Positions 17,196 through 25,585 of a stretch of 64,000 nucleotides of DNA are shown here, one piece after another. The stretch is from Streptomyces sp. NBC_01408 (lineage in GTDB: Bacteria; Actinomycetota; Actinomycetes; Streptomycetales; Streptomycetaceae). The notes beneath the pieces are model-generated. The model searched no databases, was not told where the DNA came from, and saw nothing but the letters and a program-made list of their open reading frames with translations. Position 1 is the stretch's first letter. The number at the start of each line of letters is the position of its first letter. The position numbers and the translations under genes were made by a program. Location: positions 1,481,001-1,545,000 of the forward strand of contig NZ_JAPEPJ010000001.1 of assembly GCF_026340255.1 (NCBI RefSeq). Reading direction: 5' to 3'.

Positions 17196-18581
17196 TCAGC
17201 CGATACCCCGCCAGCCCTGCGGGTCCACCCCGCCGGGTACCGGGGCCTGGGGGTCGTAGGGCTCCCGCGTGAAGACGAACGAGGCCAGGTCGAGGTGGCT
17301 CACCGTGCCGTCCGCGCGGCGCACCGCCCGCAGCGTCTCCCCCGCGTAGTAGCCGGACAGACCGGTCCAGCTGCCGTCGGCCTCCGCACGGAAACGTGCC
17401 GAACGCCCGCCCCCGCCCACCGGTCCCAGCTCCAGCGTCCCTTCCGCAGTCAGCCGCACCACGCTGGCCGAGGTGCCCCAGTACCAGGGGCCGCAGAGCT
17501 CCAGCGCCACCGGGTCGGCCTCCCGGAACGGCCGCCAGGGCTCCGGGAACCGGGGCTCCGCGTCGGCCACGATCGCCACCAGGTCCGCGGCAACCGCCGT
17601 GGGCGGCAGGCCCGAGGTGCAGTTGGCCAGGACCACGGCCGCCACATCGTCCGACTCGCTGGCCCACAGCCCTGCGACGAACCCCGGCAGGGAACCGCCG
17701 TGCCCGAGGAGCCGACGGTCACCGTGAGCCATCAGCTGCACACCCAGCCCGTAGCCCTGCTCGGCCAGACCCGGCTCGGGCGGCGAGGACGGCGTACGCA
17801 TCTCAAGTACGCTCTGCGCGCTCAGCACCCGCTCGTCCCCGCGCAGCAGGAAGTCCGCGAACCTCCCCAAGTCCCGGGCCGTGGACCACAACTGGCCTGC
17901 CGGAGCCATCAGCCCGAGGTCCTCCAGGGGCTCCGGCATCATCACGTCCGCCCACGGGTGCACCGCCCAGCCGCCCGCATGCGGTGCCTGCGGCAGCCCG
18001 CTCGTCCGGTCCAGGCCCAGGGGCTCCAGCACCTCGGTACGCAGCACCTCTTCCCACGGCTTGCCGCGCAGCTGCTCGACGAGCGAACCCAGCAGGGTGT
18101 AACCCGGGTTGGAGTAGTGGTGCCTGCTACCCGGCACGTACCGGAACGGCTGTTCGCCGAGTACGTCGGCCAGCTCCGGCCGCAGGTCACCAGGGGTCCG
18201 CTCCCACCAGACGCCCGGGGTCTCGGCGGCCAGCCCGCCGGTGTGGGACAGCAGTTGGGCGATCGTCACCTGGCCGGCGGAGGTCCCGGGCAGATGCTTC
18301 TCCAGCGGATCGGCGAGCTCGAGCAGACCCTCGTCGCGCAGCCGCATCACCAGAACAGCGGTGAAGGTCTTGCTGATCGAGCCGATCCGGTACTGCACGT
18401 CCCCGTCCGGGCCGTGACCCGCGACCGAGGTCTGCGAGCCCTCCCAGACCAGTTCACCGCCCCGCACGACGACCGCCACCACCGACGGCGCGCGTCCTTC
18501 GCTCTGGGCGACCGCGATCCGGTGCCGCAGCGCACGTCGGGTGGCAGGGAGAAGTTCCAGGTCTTCAGAGAGCGCATCCAT
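17196..18581 (-). CDS. Serine hydrolase of the beta-lactamase / D-alanyl-D-alanine carboxypeptidase-like class C family
   Basis: A 461-residue serine beta-lactamase-like enzyme. The SxxK motif is SISKTF near residues 68-71, the YxN motif is YSNPGY near 156, and an LLGHGGSLPGF block near 294 takes the place of the KTG motif, as in class C and esterase-type members. No signal peptide is visible at the N-terminus, so it may act in the cytoplasm as an esterase or peptidase. The C-terminal 110 residues form a separate all-beta domain. The gene ends close to the convergent winged-helix gene. Confidence 0.88.
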   Translation of the reverse strand: MDALSEDLELLPATRRALRHRIAVAQSEGRAPSVVAVVVRGGELVWEGSQTSVAGHGPDGDVQYRIGSISKTFTAVLVMRLRDEGLLELADPLEKHLPGTSAGQVTIAQLLSHTGGLAAETPGVWWERTPGDLRPELADVLGEQPFRYVPGSRHHYSNPGYTLLGSLVEQLRGKPWEEVLRTEVLEPLGLDRTSGLPQAPHAGGWAVHPWADVMMPEPLEDLGLMAPAGQLWSTARDLGRFADFLLRGDERVLSAQSVLEMRTPSSPPEPGLAEQGYGLGVQLMAHGDRRLLGHGGSLPGFVAGLWASESDDVAAVVLANCTSGLPPTAVAADLVAIVADAEPRFPEPWRPFREADPVALELCGPWYWGTSASVVRLTAEGTLELGPVGGGGRSARFRAEADGSWTGLSGYYAGETLRAVRRADGTVSHLDLASFVFTREPYDPQAPVPGGVDPQGWRGIG

Positions 18582-18590
18582 GATCGGATG

Positions 18591-20072
18591 CTACGTGTTG
18601 GCCATGTCCACGAACCGCGAATAATGGCCCTGGAAGGCCACGGTGATCGTGGCGGTCGGGCCGTTACGGTGCTTGGCCACGATCAGGTCCGCCTCGCCCG
18701 CGCGGGGGGACTCCTTCTCGTACGCGTCCTCGCGGTGCAGCAGGATCACCATGTCCGCGTCCTGCTCGATCGAGCCCGATTCACGCAGGTCGGAGACCAT
18801 CGGCTTCTTGTCGGTGCGCTGTTCGGGGCCACGGTTCAGCTGGGAGAGCGCGATCACCGGGACCTCGAGCTCCTTGGCCAGCAGCTTGAGGTTTCGGGAC
18901 ATGTCCGAGACCTCCTGCTGGCGGCTCTCGGGACGGCGCGAGCCGCCCGACTGCATGAGCTGGAGGTAGTCGATGACGACGAGCGAGAGGTCGTTGCGCT
19001 GCTTGAGCCGGCGGCACTTGGCCCGGATCTCCATCATCGACAGGTTCGGGGAGTCGTCGATGTAGAGGGGCGCGGCCGAGACGTCCGGCATCCGGCGGGC
19101 GAGCCTCGTCCAGTCGTCGTCCGTCATCGTGCCGGAGCGCATGTGGTGCAGCGCGACCCGGGCCTCCGCCGAGAGCAGGCGCATCGCGATCTCGTTGCGC
19201 CCCATTTCGAGGGAGAAGATCACGCTCGGCAGGTTGCTCTTGATGGAGCAGGCCCGGGCGAAGTCCAGCGCGAGCGTGGACTTTCCCATGGCGGGGCGGG
19301 CGGCGATGACGATCATCTGGCCCGGGTGCAAGCCGTTGGTCAGCGAGTCGAGGTCCGTGAAGCCGGTGGGGACGCCGGACATCTGGCCGCTGCGCGAGCC
19401 GATCGCCTCGATCTCGTCGAGAGCGCCCTCCATGATGTCGCCCAGCGGCAGGTAGTCCTCGGAGGTCCGCTGCTCGGTGACCGCGTAGATCTCGGCCTGG
19501 GCGCTGTTGACGATCTCGTCGACGTCACCGTCCGCCGCGTATCCCATCTGCGTGATCTTCGTCCCCGCGGCGACGAGGCGGCGCAGGACGGCTCTCTCGT
19601 GGACGATCTCCGCGTAGTACTCGGCGTTCGCCGCCGTCGGGACGGACTGCACGAGCGTGTGCAGGTACGAGGCCCCGCCGACCTTGCTGATCTCACCGCG
19701 CCGGGTCAGCTCGGCGCCGACCGTGATGGGGTCGGCCGGCTCACCCTTGGCGTACAGGTCGAGAATGGCCTGGTAGATCGTTTCGTGCGAGGGCCGGTAG
19801 AAGTCGTGCCCCTTGAGGACCTCGACCACGTCGGCGATCGCGTCCTTGGAGAGCAGCATGCCGCCGAGCACCGACTGCTCGGCGTCGAGGTCCTGGGGCG
19901 GGACGCGCTCGAAGCCGCCACCGCCGCCGTCCCAGGAGCCGCCCTCGCGGCCACGGTCGTGCTGTTCGTCCCCGCGGCCGCGGCCTTCGCTGTTGCGGCG
20001 CGTACGGGCGGGCAGACGGTCACCTGGACCGCTGTCGGCCCAGGGGTCGTCCATGGGCTCGGACATGCTCAC
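18591..20072 (-). CDS. dnaB: Replicative DNA helicase DnaB
   Basis: A 493-residue hexameric helicase that unwinds DNA ahead of the fork. A low-complexity Gly/Arg leader of about 55 residues precedes the DnaB N-terminal domain (PPQDLDAEQSVLGGMLL), then the linker and RecA-like C-terminal domain. Walker A is ARPAMGKSTLALD near residues 255-267; Walker B is LVVIDYLQLM. No intein interrupts it. The minus-strand start is a GTG at 20072 with an ATG two codons later. The upstream gap holds five DnaA boxes, suggesting DnaA control. Confidence 0.97.
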   Translation of the reverse strand: MSMSEPMDDPWADSGPGDRLPARTRRNSEGRGRGDEQHDRGREGGSWDGGGGGFERVPPQDLDAEQSVLGGMLLSKDAIADVVEVLKGHDFYRPSHETIYQAILDLYAKGEPADPITVGAELTRRGEISKVGGASYLHTLVQSVPTAANAEYYAEIVHERAVLRRLVAAGTKITQMGYAADGDVDEIVNSAQAEIYAVTEQRTSEDYLPLGDIMEGALDEIEAIGSRSGQMSGVPTGFTDLDSLTNGLHPGQMIVIAARPAMGKSTLALDFARACSIKSNLPSVIFSLEMGRNEIAMRLLSAEARVALHHMRSGTMTDDDWTRLARRMPDVSAAPLYIDDSPNLSMMEIRAKCRRLKQRNDLSLVVIDYLQLMQSGGSRRPESRQQEVSDMSRNLKLLAKELEVPVIALSQLNRGPEQRTDKKPMVSDLRESGSIEQDADMVILLHREDAYEKESPRAGEADLIVAKHRNGPTATITVAFQGHYSRFVDMANT

Positions 20073-20506
20073 CGGGCCGCCTCCTCCGTCCGCAACGCGG
20101 ACCTCGCCGTGCGACTCTTTCTACGACACGGCTCTGACATTTGGGGCACCCGAATCGGCTTGTCGGCGAGTCGGGCAACGCACCACGGTAGGGCCGGGAG
20201 CGGCGTCAGCCAATCTTGTTATCCACAGGCTGTGTGGATGAGATGTGGACGACGGCGCCAATGCTGTGGGTAACTCCCCGGAAGCTGTGCACGGACCGGG
20301 GGACGGTGCTGTGGACAAAATCACCTGCGCCACCCCGGCACCCCATCTGACCTGCACTTTCCCTCCCGATCGCCGGTGGGCGAGAAAAATCTTGGCCACT
20401 GTCTCAAGATCGCCTCCAACGGGTTGGAAAGAACGCCCAAGTCAGCGCCTTGGTAAGGATCTAAAGACTCTTGTGTCTATTACCTGTGGAAGATTAGATT
20501 GAGCGC
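20073..20506. other. Divergent intergenic region of dnaB and MATE gene
   Basis: A 434-bp gap between divergently transcribed genes, less GC rich than its neighbours. It must hold promoters for both genes; the clear signal is a cluster of DnaA boxes between 20219 and 20318. The rest shows AT-rich stretches (for example GAGAAAAATCTTGG near 20380) but no further motif I can support. Confidence 0.7.
20219..20318. promoter_or_regulatory. DnaA-box cluster upstream of dnaB
   Basis: Within 100 bp: TTATCCACA (20219-20227), TGTGGATGA (20233-20241), TGTGGACGA (20244-20252), TGTGGGTAA (20265-20273) and TGTGGACAA (20310-20318). The last is the reverse complement of TTGTCCACA, the preferred Streptomyces box; the others match the family consensus or differ by one base. 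Boxes occur on both strands. Confidence 0.75.
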
Positions 20507-21844
20507 ATGACACAGGCCCCCGCAGCACCGAAGGCTGCGCCGAGGCGGCACGACCGAGAGATCTTCGCACTCGCCGTTCCCGCCTTCGGCGCCCTTGTCG
20601 CCGAACCCCTCTTCGTGATGGCCGACAGCGCCATCGTGGGACACCTCGGCACCCCCCAGCTGGCCGGCCTCGGCATCGCCGCCGCTCTGCTCACCACCGC
20701 CGTGAGCGTGTTCGTCTTCCTCGCCTACGCCACCACCGCGGCCGTCTCCCGGCGGGTCGGAGCCGGCGACATGCAGGCAGCGATCCGGCAGGGCATGGAC
20801 GGGATCTGGCTCGCCCTGCTGCTCGGCGCGGCCGTCATCGCCGTGGTTCTGCCCGCGGCGCCCTGGCTGGTCTCCCTCTTCGGAGCCTCCGACACCGTCG
20901 CTCCCCACGCGATCACCTACCTGAGAATCTCCGCCCTCGGCATCCCGGCCATGCTCATGGTCCTGGCCGCCACCGGGGTGATCAGGGGCCTCCAGGACAC
21001 CCGCACCCCGCTGTACGTGGCCATCGGCGGCTTCGCGCTCAACGGGGCCCTCAACGTCGCCCTGGTCTACGGGGCGGGCCTCGGGATCGCTGGTTCGGCC
21101 TGGGGCACGGTCATCGCCCAGTGCGCCATGGCAGCCGCCTACCTCGTCGTCGTCGTACGCGGCGCCAGGCACCACGGCGCCTCCCTGCGCCCCGATGCGG
21201 CGGGAATCCGGGCCTGTGCCCAGGCCGGGGCGCCCCTGCTGGTCCGCACCCTCTCCCTGCGCGCGGTTCTGATGATCGCGACCGCCGTGGCCGCGAGGCT
21301 CGGCGACGCCGAAATCGCTGCCCATCAGATCGTGCTCGCCCTGTGGACCCTGCTCGCTTTCGCCCTGGACGCGATCGCGATCGCCGGCCAGGCGATCATC
21401 GGCCGCTATCTGGGCGCGGGCGATACCGAGGGCGCGAAGGCCGTCTGCCGCCGCATGGTGCAGTGGGGCATCGCCGCAGGCGTCGTACTCGGCCTGCTCG
21501 TCGTTCTGGCCCGTCCGGTGTTCATCCCGCTGTTCACCAGTGATCCGGCAGTGGAAGACGCCCTGCTGCCCGCCCTCCTCGTCGTGGCCCTCTCCCAGCC
21601 CGTCTCCGGCATCGTCTTCGTCCTCGACGGAGTCCTGATGGGCGCGGGCGACGGCCGGTACCTGGCCTGGGCCATGCTGCTGACGCTCGCCGTCTTCACC
21701 CCGGCCGCCCTGCTCGTGCCGACCGTGGGCGGCGACCTGACGACCCTCTGGTGGGCCATGACGCTGATGATGCTGGTCCGCATGGTCACCCTCCAGCTGC
21801 GGGCCCGGTCAGGCCGGTGGCTGGTCGCCGGAGCCACTCGCTGA
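20507..21844 (+). CDS. MATE-family efflux transporter (DinF-like)
   Basis: A 445-residue transporter with twelve predicted TM helices in two homologous halves. The family opening FALAVPAFGALVAEPLFVMADSAI and later GLQDTRTPLYVA are those of the DinF/MATE group, which exports drugs or metabolites in exchange for Na+ or H+. The ATG at 20507 follows a 434-bp divergent promoter region. Substrate unknown. Confidence 0.92.
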   Translation: MTQAPAAPKAAPRRHDREIFALAVPAFGALVAEPLFVMADSAIVGHLGTPQLAGLGIAAALLTTAVSVFVFLAYATTAAVSRRVGAGDMQAAIRQGMDGIWLALLLGAAVIAVVLPAAPWLVSLFGASDTVAPHAITYLRISALGIPAMLMVLAATGVIRGLQDTRTPLYVAIGGFALNGALNVALVYGAGLGIAGSAWGTVIAQCAMAAAYLVVVVRGARHHGASLRPDAAGIRACAQAGAPLLVRTLSLRAVLMIATAVAARLGDAEIAAHQIVLALWTLLAFALDAIAIAGQAIIGRYLGAGDTEGAKAVCRRMVQWGIAAGVVLGLLVVLARPVFIPLFTSDPAVEDALLPALLVVALSQPVSGIVFVLDGVLMGAGDGRYLAWAMLLTLAVFTPAALLVPTVGGDLTTLWWAMTLMMLVRMVTLQLRARSGRWLVAGATR

Positions 21845-21870
21845 CCTCCCGCCGGACCGGTGGCCCCGAT

Positions 21871-21884
21871 GTTTCACGTGAAAC
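21871..21884. promoter_or_regulatory. parS: parS site (ParB binding)
   Basis: Exact GTTTCACGTGAAAC in the convergent gap between the MATE gene and rplI; 34 bp centre-to-centre from the next site. Confidence 0.95.
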
Positions 21885-21895
21885 ATGCCGAGGGG

Positions 21896-21927
21896 GGTGG
21901 TCATGTTTCACGTGAAACATGACCACC
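21896..21927. terminator. 32-bp perfect palindrome containing parS
   Basis: A perfect palindrome (GGTGGTCATGTTTCAC and its complement) centred on a parS site between converging genes. It can form a 16-bp-stem hairpin on either strand, so a terminator role is possible in addition to ParB binding. Confidence 0.5.
21905..21918. promoter_or_regulatory. parS: parS site (ParB binding)
   Basis: Exact GTTTCACGTGAAAC at the centre of the 32-bp palindrome downstream of rplI and the MATE gene. Confidence 0.95.
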
Positions 21928-21947
21928 GGGGCCCCCTCCGGATACGA

Positions 21948-21982
21948 CGAAGGGCCGCACCCCAGCGGGGTGCGGCCCTTCG
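21948..21982. terminator. Terminator of the rpsF-ssb-rpsR-rplI operon
   Basis: A perfect 16-bp stem, 21948-21963 paired with 21967-21982, with a 3-base AGC loop, directly after the minus-strand rplI stop. It can also act on transcripts from the MATE gene. Confidence 0.75.
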
Positions 21983-21992
21983 AAGGCAGCCC

Positions 21993-22439
21993 TTAGGCGG
22001 CGACGACCTCGATGCCCACGTTCGCGGCCACGTCGGCGTGCAGACGCACGGAGACCTGGTACGAACCGAGGGTCTTGATCGGGGAGCCCAGCTCGACGCG
22101 GCGCTTGTCGACCTTCGGGCCGCCCGAGGACTCGATCGCCGTGGCGATGTCGGCCGGGGTCACGGAACCGAAGAGACGACCGGCGTCACCCGCGCGGGTG
22201 GCCAGACGGACCTTCACGCCCTCGAGCTTGGCCTTGACTTCGTTGGCCTGCTCGATGGTCGCGATCTCGTGGATCTTGCGGGCGCGGCGGATCTGCGCCA
22301 CGTCCTTCTCGCCACCCTTGGTCCAGCGGATCGCGAAACCACGCGGGACCAGGTAGTTGCGAGCGTAACCGTCCTTGACGTCGACGACATCGCCGGCGGC
22401 ACCGAGGCCAGAAACCTCGTGGGTCAGGATGATCTTCAT
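21993..22439 (-). CDS. rplI: 50S ribosomal protein L9
   Basis: A 148-residue L9, the usual length. The N-terminal signature [30 protein letters not shown] is complete, including the GxAG and GYARNYL elements that bind 23S rRNA. It is the last gene of the four-gene operon rpsF-ssb-rpsR-rplI, 18 bp after rpsR, and ends at a strong hairpin. Confidence 0.98.
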   Translation of the reverse strand: MKIILTHEVSGLGAAGDVVDVKDGYARNYLVPRGFAIRWTKGGEKDVAQIRRARKIHEIATIEQANEVKAKLEGVKVRLATRAGDAGRLFGSVTPADIATAIESSGGPKVDKRRVELGSPIKTLGSYQVSVRLHADVAANVGIEVVAA

Positions 22440-22457
22440 TAGTCGGTCACCCTTTCC

Positions 22458-22694
22458 TTATCGCGCGGTGGACGTGTAGGGCAGCAGTGCCATCTCACGG
22501 CTGTTCTTCACGGCCGTGGCGACGTCACGCTGGTGCTGCGTGCAGTTGCCGGTAACGCGGCGGGCACGGATCTTGCCGCGGTCGGAAATGAACTTCCGCA
22601 GCATGTTCGTGTCCTTGTAGTCCACGTACACGGTCTTGTCCTTGCAGAATGCGCAGACCTTCTTCTTAGGCTTGCGCACAGGCGGCTTCGCCAT
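22458..22694 (-). CDS. rpsR: 30S ribosomal protein S18, zinc-binding type
   Basis: A 78-residue S18. It keeps the CAFC pair near the N-terminus and CTQH further on, so it is the Cys4/Cys3His (C+) form that can bind zinc. Streptomyces often carry a second, Cys-less S18 under Zur control elsewhere. It lies between ssb and rplI in the operon. Confidence 0.97.
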   Translation of the reverse strand: MAKPPVRKPKKKVCAFCKDKTVYVDYKDTNMLRKFISDRGKIRARRVTGNCTQHQRDVATAVKNSREMALLPYTSTAR

Positions 22695-22737
22695 TGTGTC
22701 TCTCCTGTGTGATCAAGAAGTGGGGATGCGAGCTGCC

Positions 22738-23337
22738 CTAGAAGGGCGGCTCGTCCGAGTAGCCACCGCCGGAGCCGCCGGAGCTTCCGCCCCAGCCGCC
22801 CCCGCCGCCGCCCTGCTGCTGCTGGCCACCGGCCGGCGCGCTGGACGCCCACGGGTCGTCGGAGGGAGCTCCGCCGCCCTGCGGGGCACCGCCACTGGGG
22901 GCTCCGCCCCAGTTGCCGCCGCCGCCCTGCTGCTGCTGGCCGCCGCCGCCGTATCCACCCTGGCCACCGCGACCGCTGGTCTTGGCGACCTTGGCCGTGG
23001 CGCTCTTCAGGCTGGGGCCGACTTCCTCGACGTCCAGCTCGTAGACCGTGCGCTTGACACCCTCACGGTCCTCGTACGACCGCTGCTTCAGCCGGCCCTG
23101 CACGATGACGCGCATGCCCCGCTGAAGGGACTCAGCGACGTTCTCCGCCGCCTGACGCCAGACCGAGCAGGTCAGGAACAGGCCTTCGCCGTCCTTCCAC
23201 TCATTGGTCTGCTTGTCGAAGATGCGGGGAGTGGACGCGACACGGAACTTCGCGACCGCCGCACCCGAGGGGGTGAAGCGCAGCTCGGGGTCGTCGACGA
23301 GATTGCCGACGACCGTGATGACGGTCTCGCCTGCCAT
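22738..23337 (-). CDS. ssb: Single-stranded DNA-binding protein
   Basis: A 199-residue SSB. Residues 1-115 are the OB fold ([18 protein letters not shown] and later [20 protein letters not shown]), followed by a long Gly/Gln-rich flexible linker (repeated Gly-Gly-Gln-Gln) and a short acidic end SDEPPF that recruits partner proteins. The extended Gly-rich linker is typical of Streptomyces SsbA. It is cotranscribed with rpsF and rpsR. Confidence 0.98.
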   Translation of the reverse strand: MAGETVITVVGNLVDDPELRFTPSGAAVAKFRVASTPRIFDKQTNEWKDGEGLFLTCSVWRQAAENVAESLQRGMRVIVQGRLKQRSYEDREGVKRTVYELDVEEVGPSLKSATAKVAKTSGRGGQGGYGGGGQQQQGGGGNWGGAPSGGAPQGGGAPSDDPWASSAPAGGQQQQGGGGGGWGGSSGGSGGGYSDEPPF

Positions 23338-23409
23338 GGATGAACCTCTCGGCGGGGATTGCTGCTGGGCTGCTGTGCTACTCGATCCCGATTACCGCTG
23401 AACCGAAGT

Positions 23410-23700
23410 TCAGTGGGTCTCGGGGCGAAGGACCTTGGTCCGGAGAACCGACTCGTTCAGGTTCATCTGTCGGTCAAGCTCCTTGACGACCGCAGGCTCG
23501 GCCTGAAGGTCGATGACCGAGTAGATGCCCTCGGGCTTCTTCTTGATCTCGTAAGCGAGACGACGACGGCCCCAGGTGTCGACCTTCTCGACCTTTCCGT
23601 TGCCCTCACGGACGACGGAGAGGAAGTTCTCGATCAGCGGGGAGACAGCGCGCTCCTCGAGATCGGGGTCGAGGATGACCATCACTTCGTAGTGACGCAT
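23410..23700 (-). CDS. rpsF: 30S ribosomal protein S6
   Basis: A 96-residue S6 starting [17 protein letters not shown]. The longer frame back to 23772 has no support, because the ATG at 23700 is preceded by a near-perfect AAAGGAGGTG on the minus strand. It is the first gene of the S6-SSB-S18-L9 operon; S6 and S18 form a dimer on the 30S platform, which fits their shared operon. Confidence 0.98.
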   Translation of the reverse strand: MRHYEVMVILDPDLEERAVSPLIENFLSVVREGNGKVEKVDTWGRRRLAYEIKKKPEGIYSVIDLQAEPAVVKELDRQMNLNESVLRTKVLRPETH

Positions 23701-23949
23701 GTGGAACCCACCTCCTTTGGACTCAGCGGCCACGGTCGTTCCGTGGCAGGAGGGTCGTGATGCGTACCGCACGGTGCCTGTGAACAGACACCGCGCAGAC
23801 CGTACAGACTACCCCGTCGACTCCTTCCGGTTGAAATCCGGCACCGGAGGGCCACAATCTGTATCCATCGGGTGTGCTCGGTGCTATGCCCCCCGGCCCT
23901 CGGGAGGCGGCCCGCGCACCGCTCTGCTTCAGCCAGGAGGTGCCTTCCG

Positions 23950-24264
23950 ATGGCACAGGCAATACGGCCCCAGACCTCCATCTCGCTCCTCGCGACCGAC
24001 GGCAAGCCCCACCCGCTCCAGGACACCCTGATGGCGGTCACCTTGGTCCTCGGCGCCGTGGCGTTCGTCACGGCCTTCTTCCACGGTCTCCACCTGCTCA
24101 CCTCGTGGGCCGGGCTGATCGGAATCCTGACCGGCGCGTACGGACAGTTCGTCTCCGTCACGACACGCGAGCGCTTCGCGCTGATCATCGGCCTTGGCGC
24201 GTCTGCCATCGGCTTCTTCATCGGCATGTTCCACGGCGGCCTCTTCGGCGGCTGGCTGGGCTGA
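23950..24264 (+). CDS. Small three-TM membrane protein, function unknown
   Basis: A 104-residue protein with three predicted TM helices (MAVTLVLGAVAFVTAFF, SWAGLIGILTGAYGQFV, FALIIGLGASAIGFFIG). The ATG at 23950 is preceded by AGGAGGTG. No domain name can be assigned; proteins of this form are common in Streptomyces next to femX-type genes. It is followed 132 bp later by femX. Confidence 0.75.
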   Translation: MAQAIRPQTSISLLATDGKPHPLQDTLMAVTLVLGAVAFVTAFFHGLHLLTSWAGLIGILTGAYGQFVSVTTRERFALIIGLGASAIGFFIGMFHGGLFGGWLG

Positions 24265-24396
24265 CCGGGGGACCTCCGCGACGGGGCGCCGGCCGCACGC
24301 CGGCCCGGCCTCCGGCCTGTCCCCCAGATGGGTGGCGCCCCTGTCGCAGTAGGCTTCGCGCCATAGCCAGCGAAGCCGCCGGAGGAGACGCCCCGC

Positions 24397-25515
24397 ATGA
24401 GCCTGTCCCTGAGGACCATCAGCCGAGAGCAGCATCTGGGATACCTCCAGAGCCTGCCCTCTGCTAGCCACTGCCAGGTCCCGGCGTGGGCCGACGTGAA
24501 GAACGAGTGGCGGTCGGAGAACCTCGGTTGGTTCGACGCCTCCGGCGAACTCGTCGGAGCCGCCCTCGTGCTGTACCGGCAACTGCCCAAGGTGAAGCGA
24601 TACCTCGCGTACCTTCCCGAGGGCCCGGTCATCAACTGGTACGCCCCGAATCTGGAGGAGTGGCTCCAGCCGATGCTGGCGCACCTCAAGCAGCAGGGCG
24701 CCTTCACCGTGAAGATGGGCCCGCCCGTCGTCATCCGCCGCTGGAACTCCACCGCCATCAAGGCCGGAATCCAGGACCCGGACGTCAAGCGCCTGCGCGA
24801 CGTGGAGGCCTCGGTCATCGAGCCCCGCGCCTTCGAGGTCTCCGACAAGCTGCGCCGCATGGGCTGGCAGCAGGCCGAGGACGGCGGAGCCGGTTTCGGT
24901 GACGTGCAGCCCCGCTACGTCTTCCAGGTGCCGCTGGCCAACCGCTCGCTGGACGACGTCCTCAAGGGCTTCAACCAGCTGTGGCGCCGCAACATCAAGA
25001 AGGCCGAGAAGGCCGGCGTCGAGGTGGTCCAGGGCGGCTACGAGGACCTGCCGACCTGGCAGCACCTGTACGAGATCACGGCCGAGCGCGACAAGTTCCG
25101 CCCGCGCCCGCTCAGCTACTTCCAGCGCCAGTGGACGGCCCTCAACTCCGAGGACCCCAACCGGATGCGGCTCTACATCGCGAAGCACGAGGGGGAGCCG
25201 CTGGCCGCCGCCACGATGCTCACCGTCGGCCAGCACGTCTGGTACTCGTACGGAGCATCCGCCAACCACAAGCGCGAAGTGCGGCCCTCGAACGCGATGC
25301 AGTGGCGCATGCTGCGCGACTCGTACGCCCTCGGGGCCAGCGTCTACGACCTGCGCGGCATCTCTGACACCCTGGACGAGAACGATCACCTGTTCGGCCT
25401 GATCCAGTTCAAGGTCGGCACGGGCGGCGAGGCCGTGGAGTACGTCGGCGAGTGGGACTTCCCGCTGAACAAGGTGCTGCACAAGGCGCTCGACATCTAC
25501 ATGTCGCGCCGCTGA
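24397..25515 (+). CDS. femX: Peptidoglycan bridge-forming Fem aminoacyltransferase FemX
   Basis: A 372-residue FemABX enzyme that transfers glycine from Gly-tRNA to lipid II, building the first residue of the pentaglycine-like bridge. Both halves of the split GNAT fold are present: the first around WADVKNEWRSENLGWFD and the second around FNQLWRRNIKKAEKAG, with the final WYSYGASANHKREVRP and YDLRGI segments. In S. coelicolor the homologue makes the Gly branch on lipid II and is essential. An SD-like GGAGGAG precedes the ATG. Confidence 0.9.
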   Translation: MSLSLRTISREQHLGYLQSLPSASHCQVPAWADVKNEWRSENLGWFDASGELVGAALVLYRQLPKVKRYLAYLPEGPVINWYAPNLEEWLQPMLAHLKQQGAFTVKMGPPVVIRRWNSTAIKAGIQDPDVKRLRDVEASVIEPRAFEVSDKLRRMGWQQAEDGGAGFGDVQPRYVFQVPLANRSLDDVLKGFNQLWRRNIKKAEKAGVEVVQGGYEDLPTWQHLYEITAERDKFRPRPLSYFQRQWTALNSEDPNRMRLYIAKHEGEPLAAATMLTVGQHVWYSYGASANHKREVRPSNAMQWRMLRDSYALGASVYDLRGISDTLDENDHLFGLIQFKVGTGGEAVEYVGEWDFPLNKVLHKALDIYMSRR

Positions 25516-25585
25516 CCCACCCCTCACCCACCCACCCCACGCACCGCTGCACCACGCAGCTTCTCAGGAGAGGTTCCGGACGGGC

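Noticed and set aside
18591..20072. Possible intein in dnaB
   Set aside because: Some bacterial dnaB genes carry one, but here the helicase domains are contiguous and the length of 493 residues is normal.
16374..20273. Very long plus-strand open frame overlapping several genes
   Set aside because: It is low-complexity Pro/Ser/Arg translation antisense to the beta-lactamase-like and dnaB genes and out of frame with the winged-helix gene, a common effect of high GC content.
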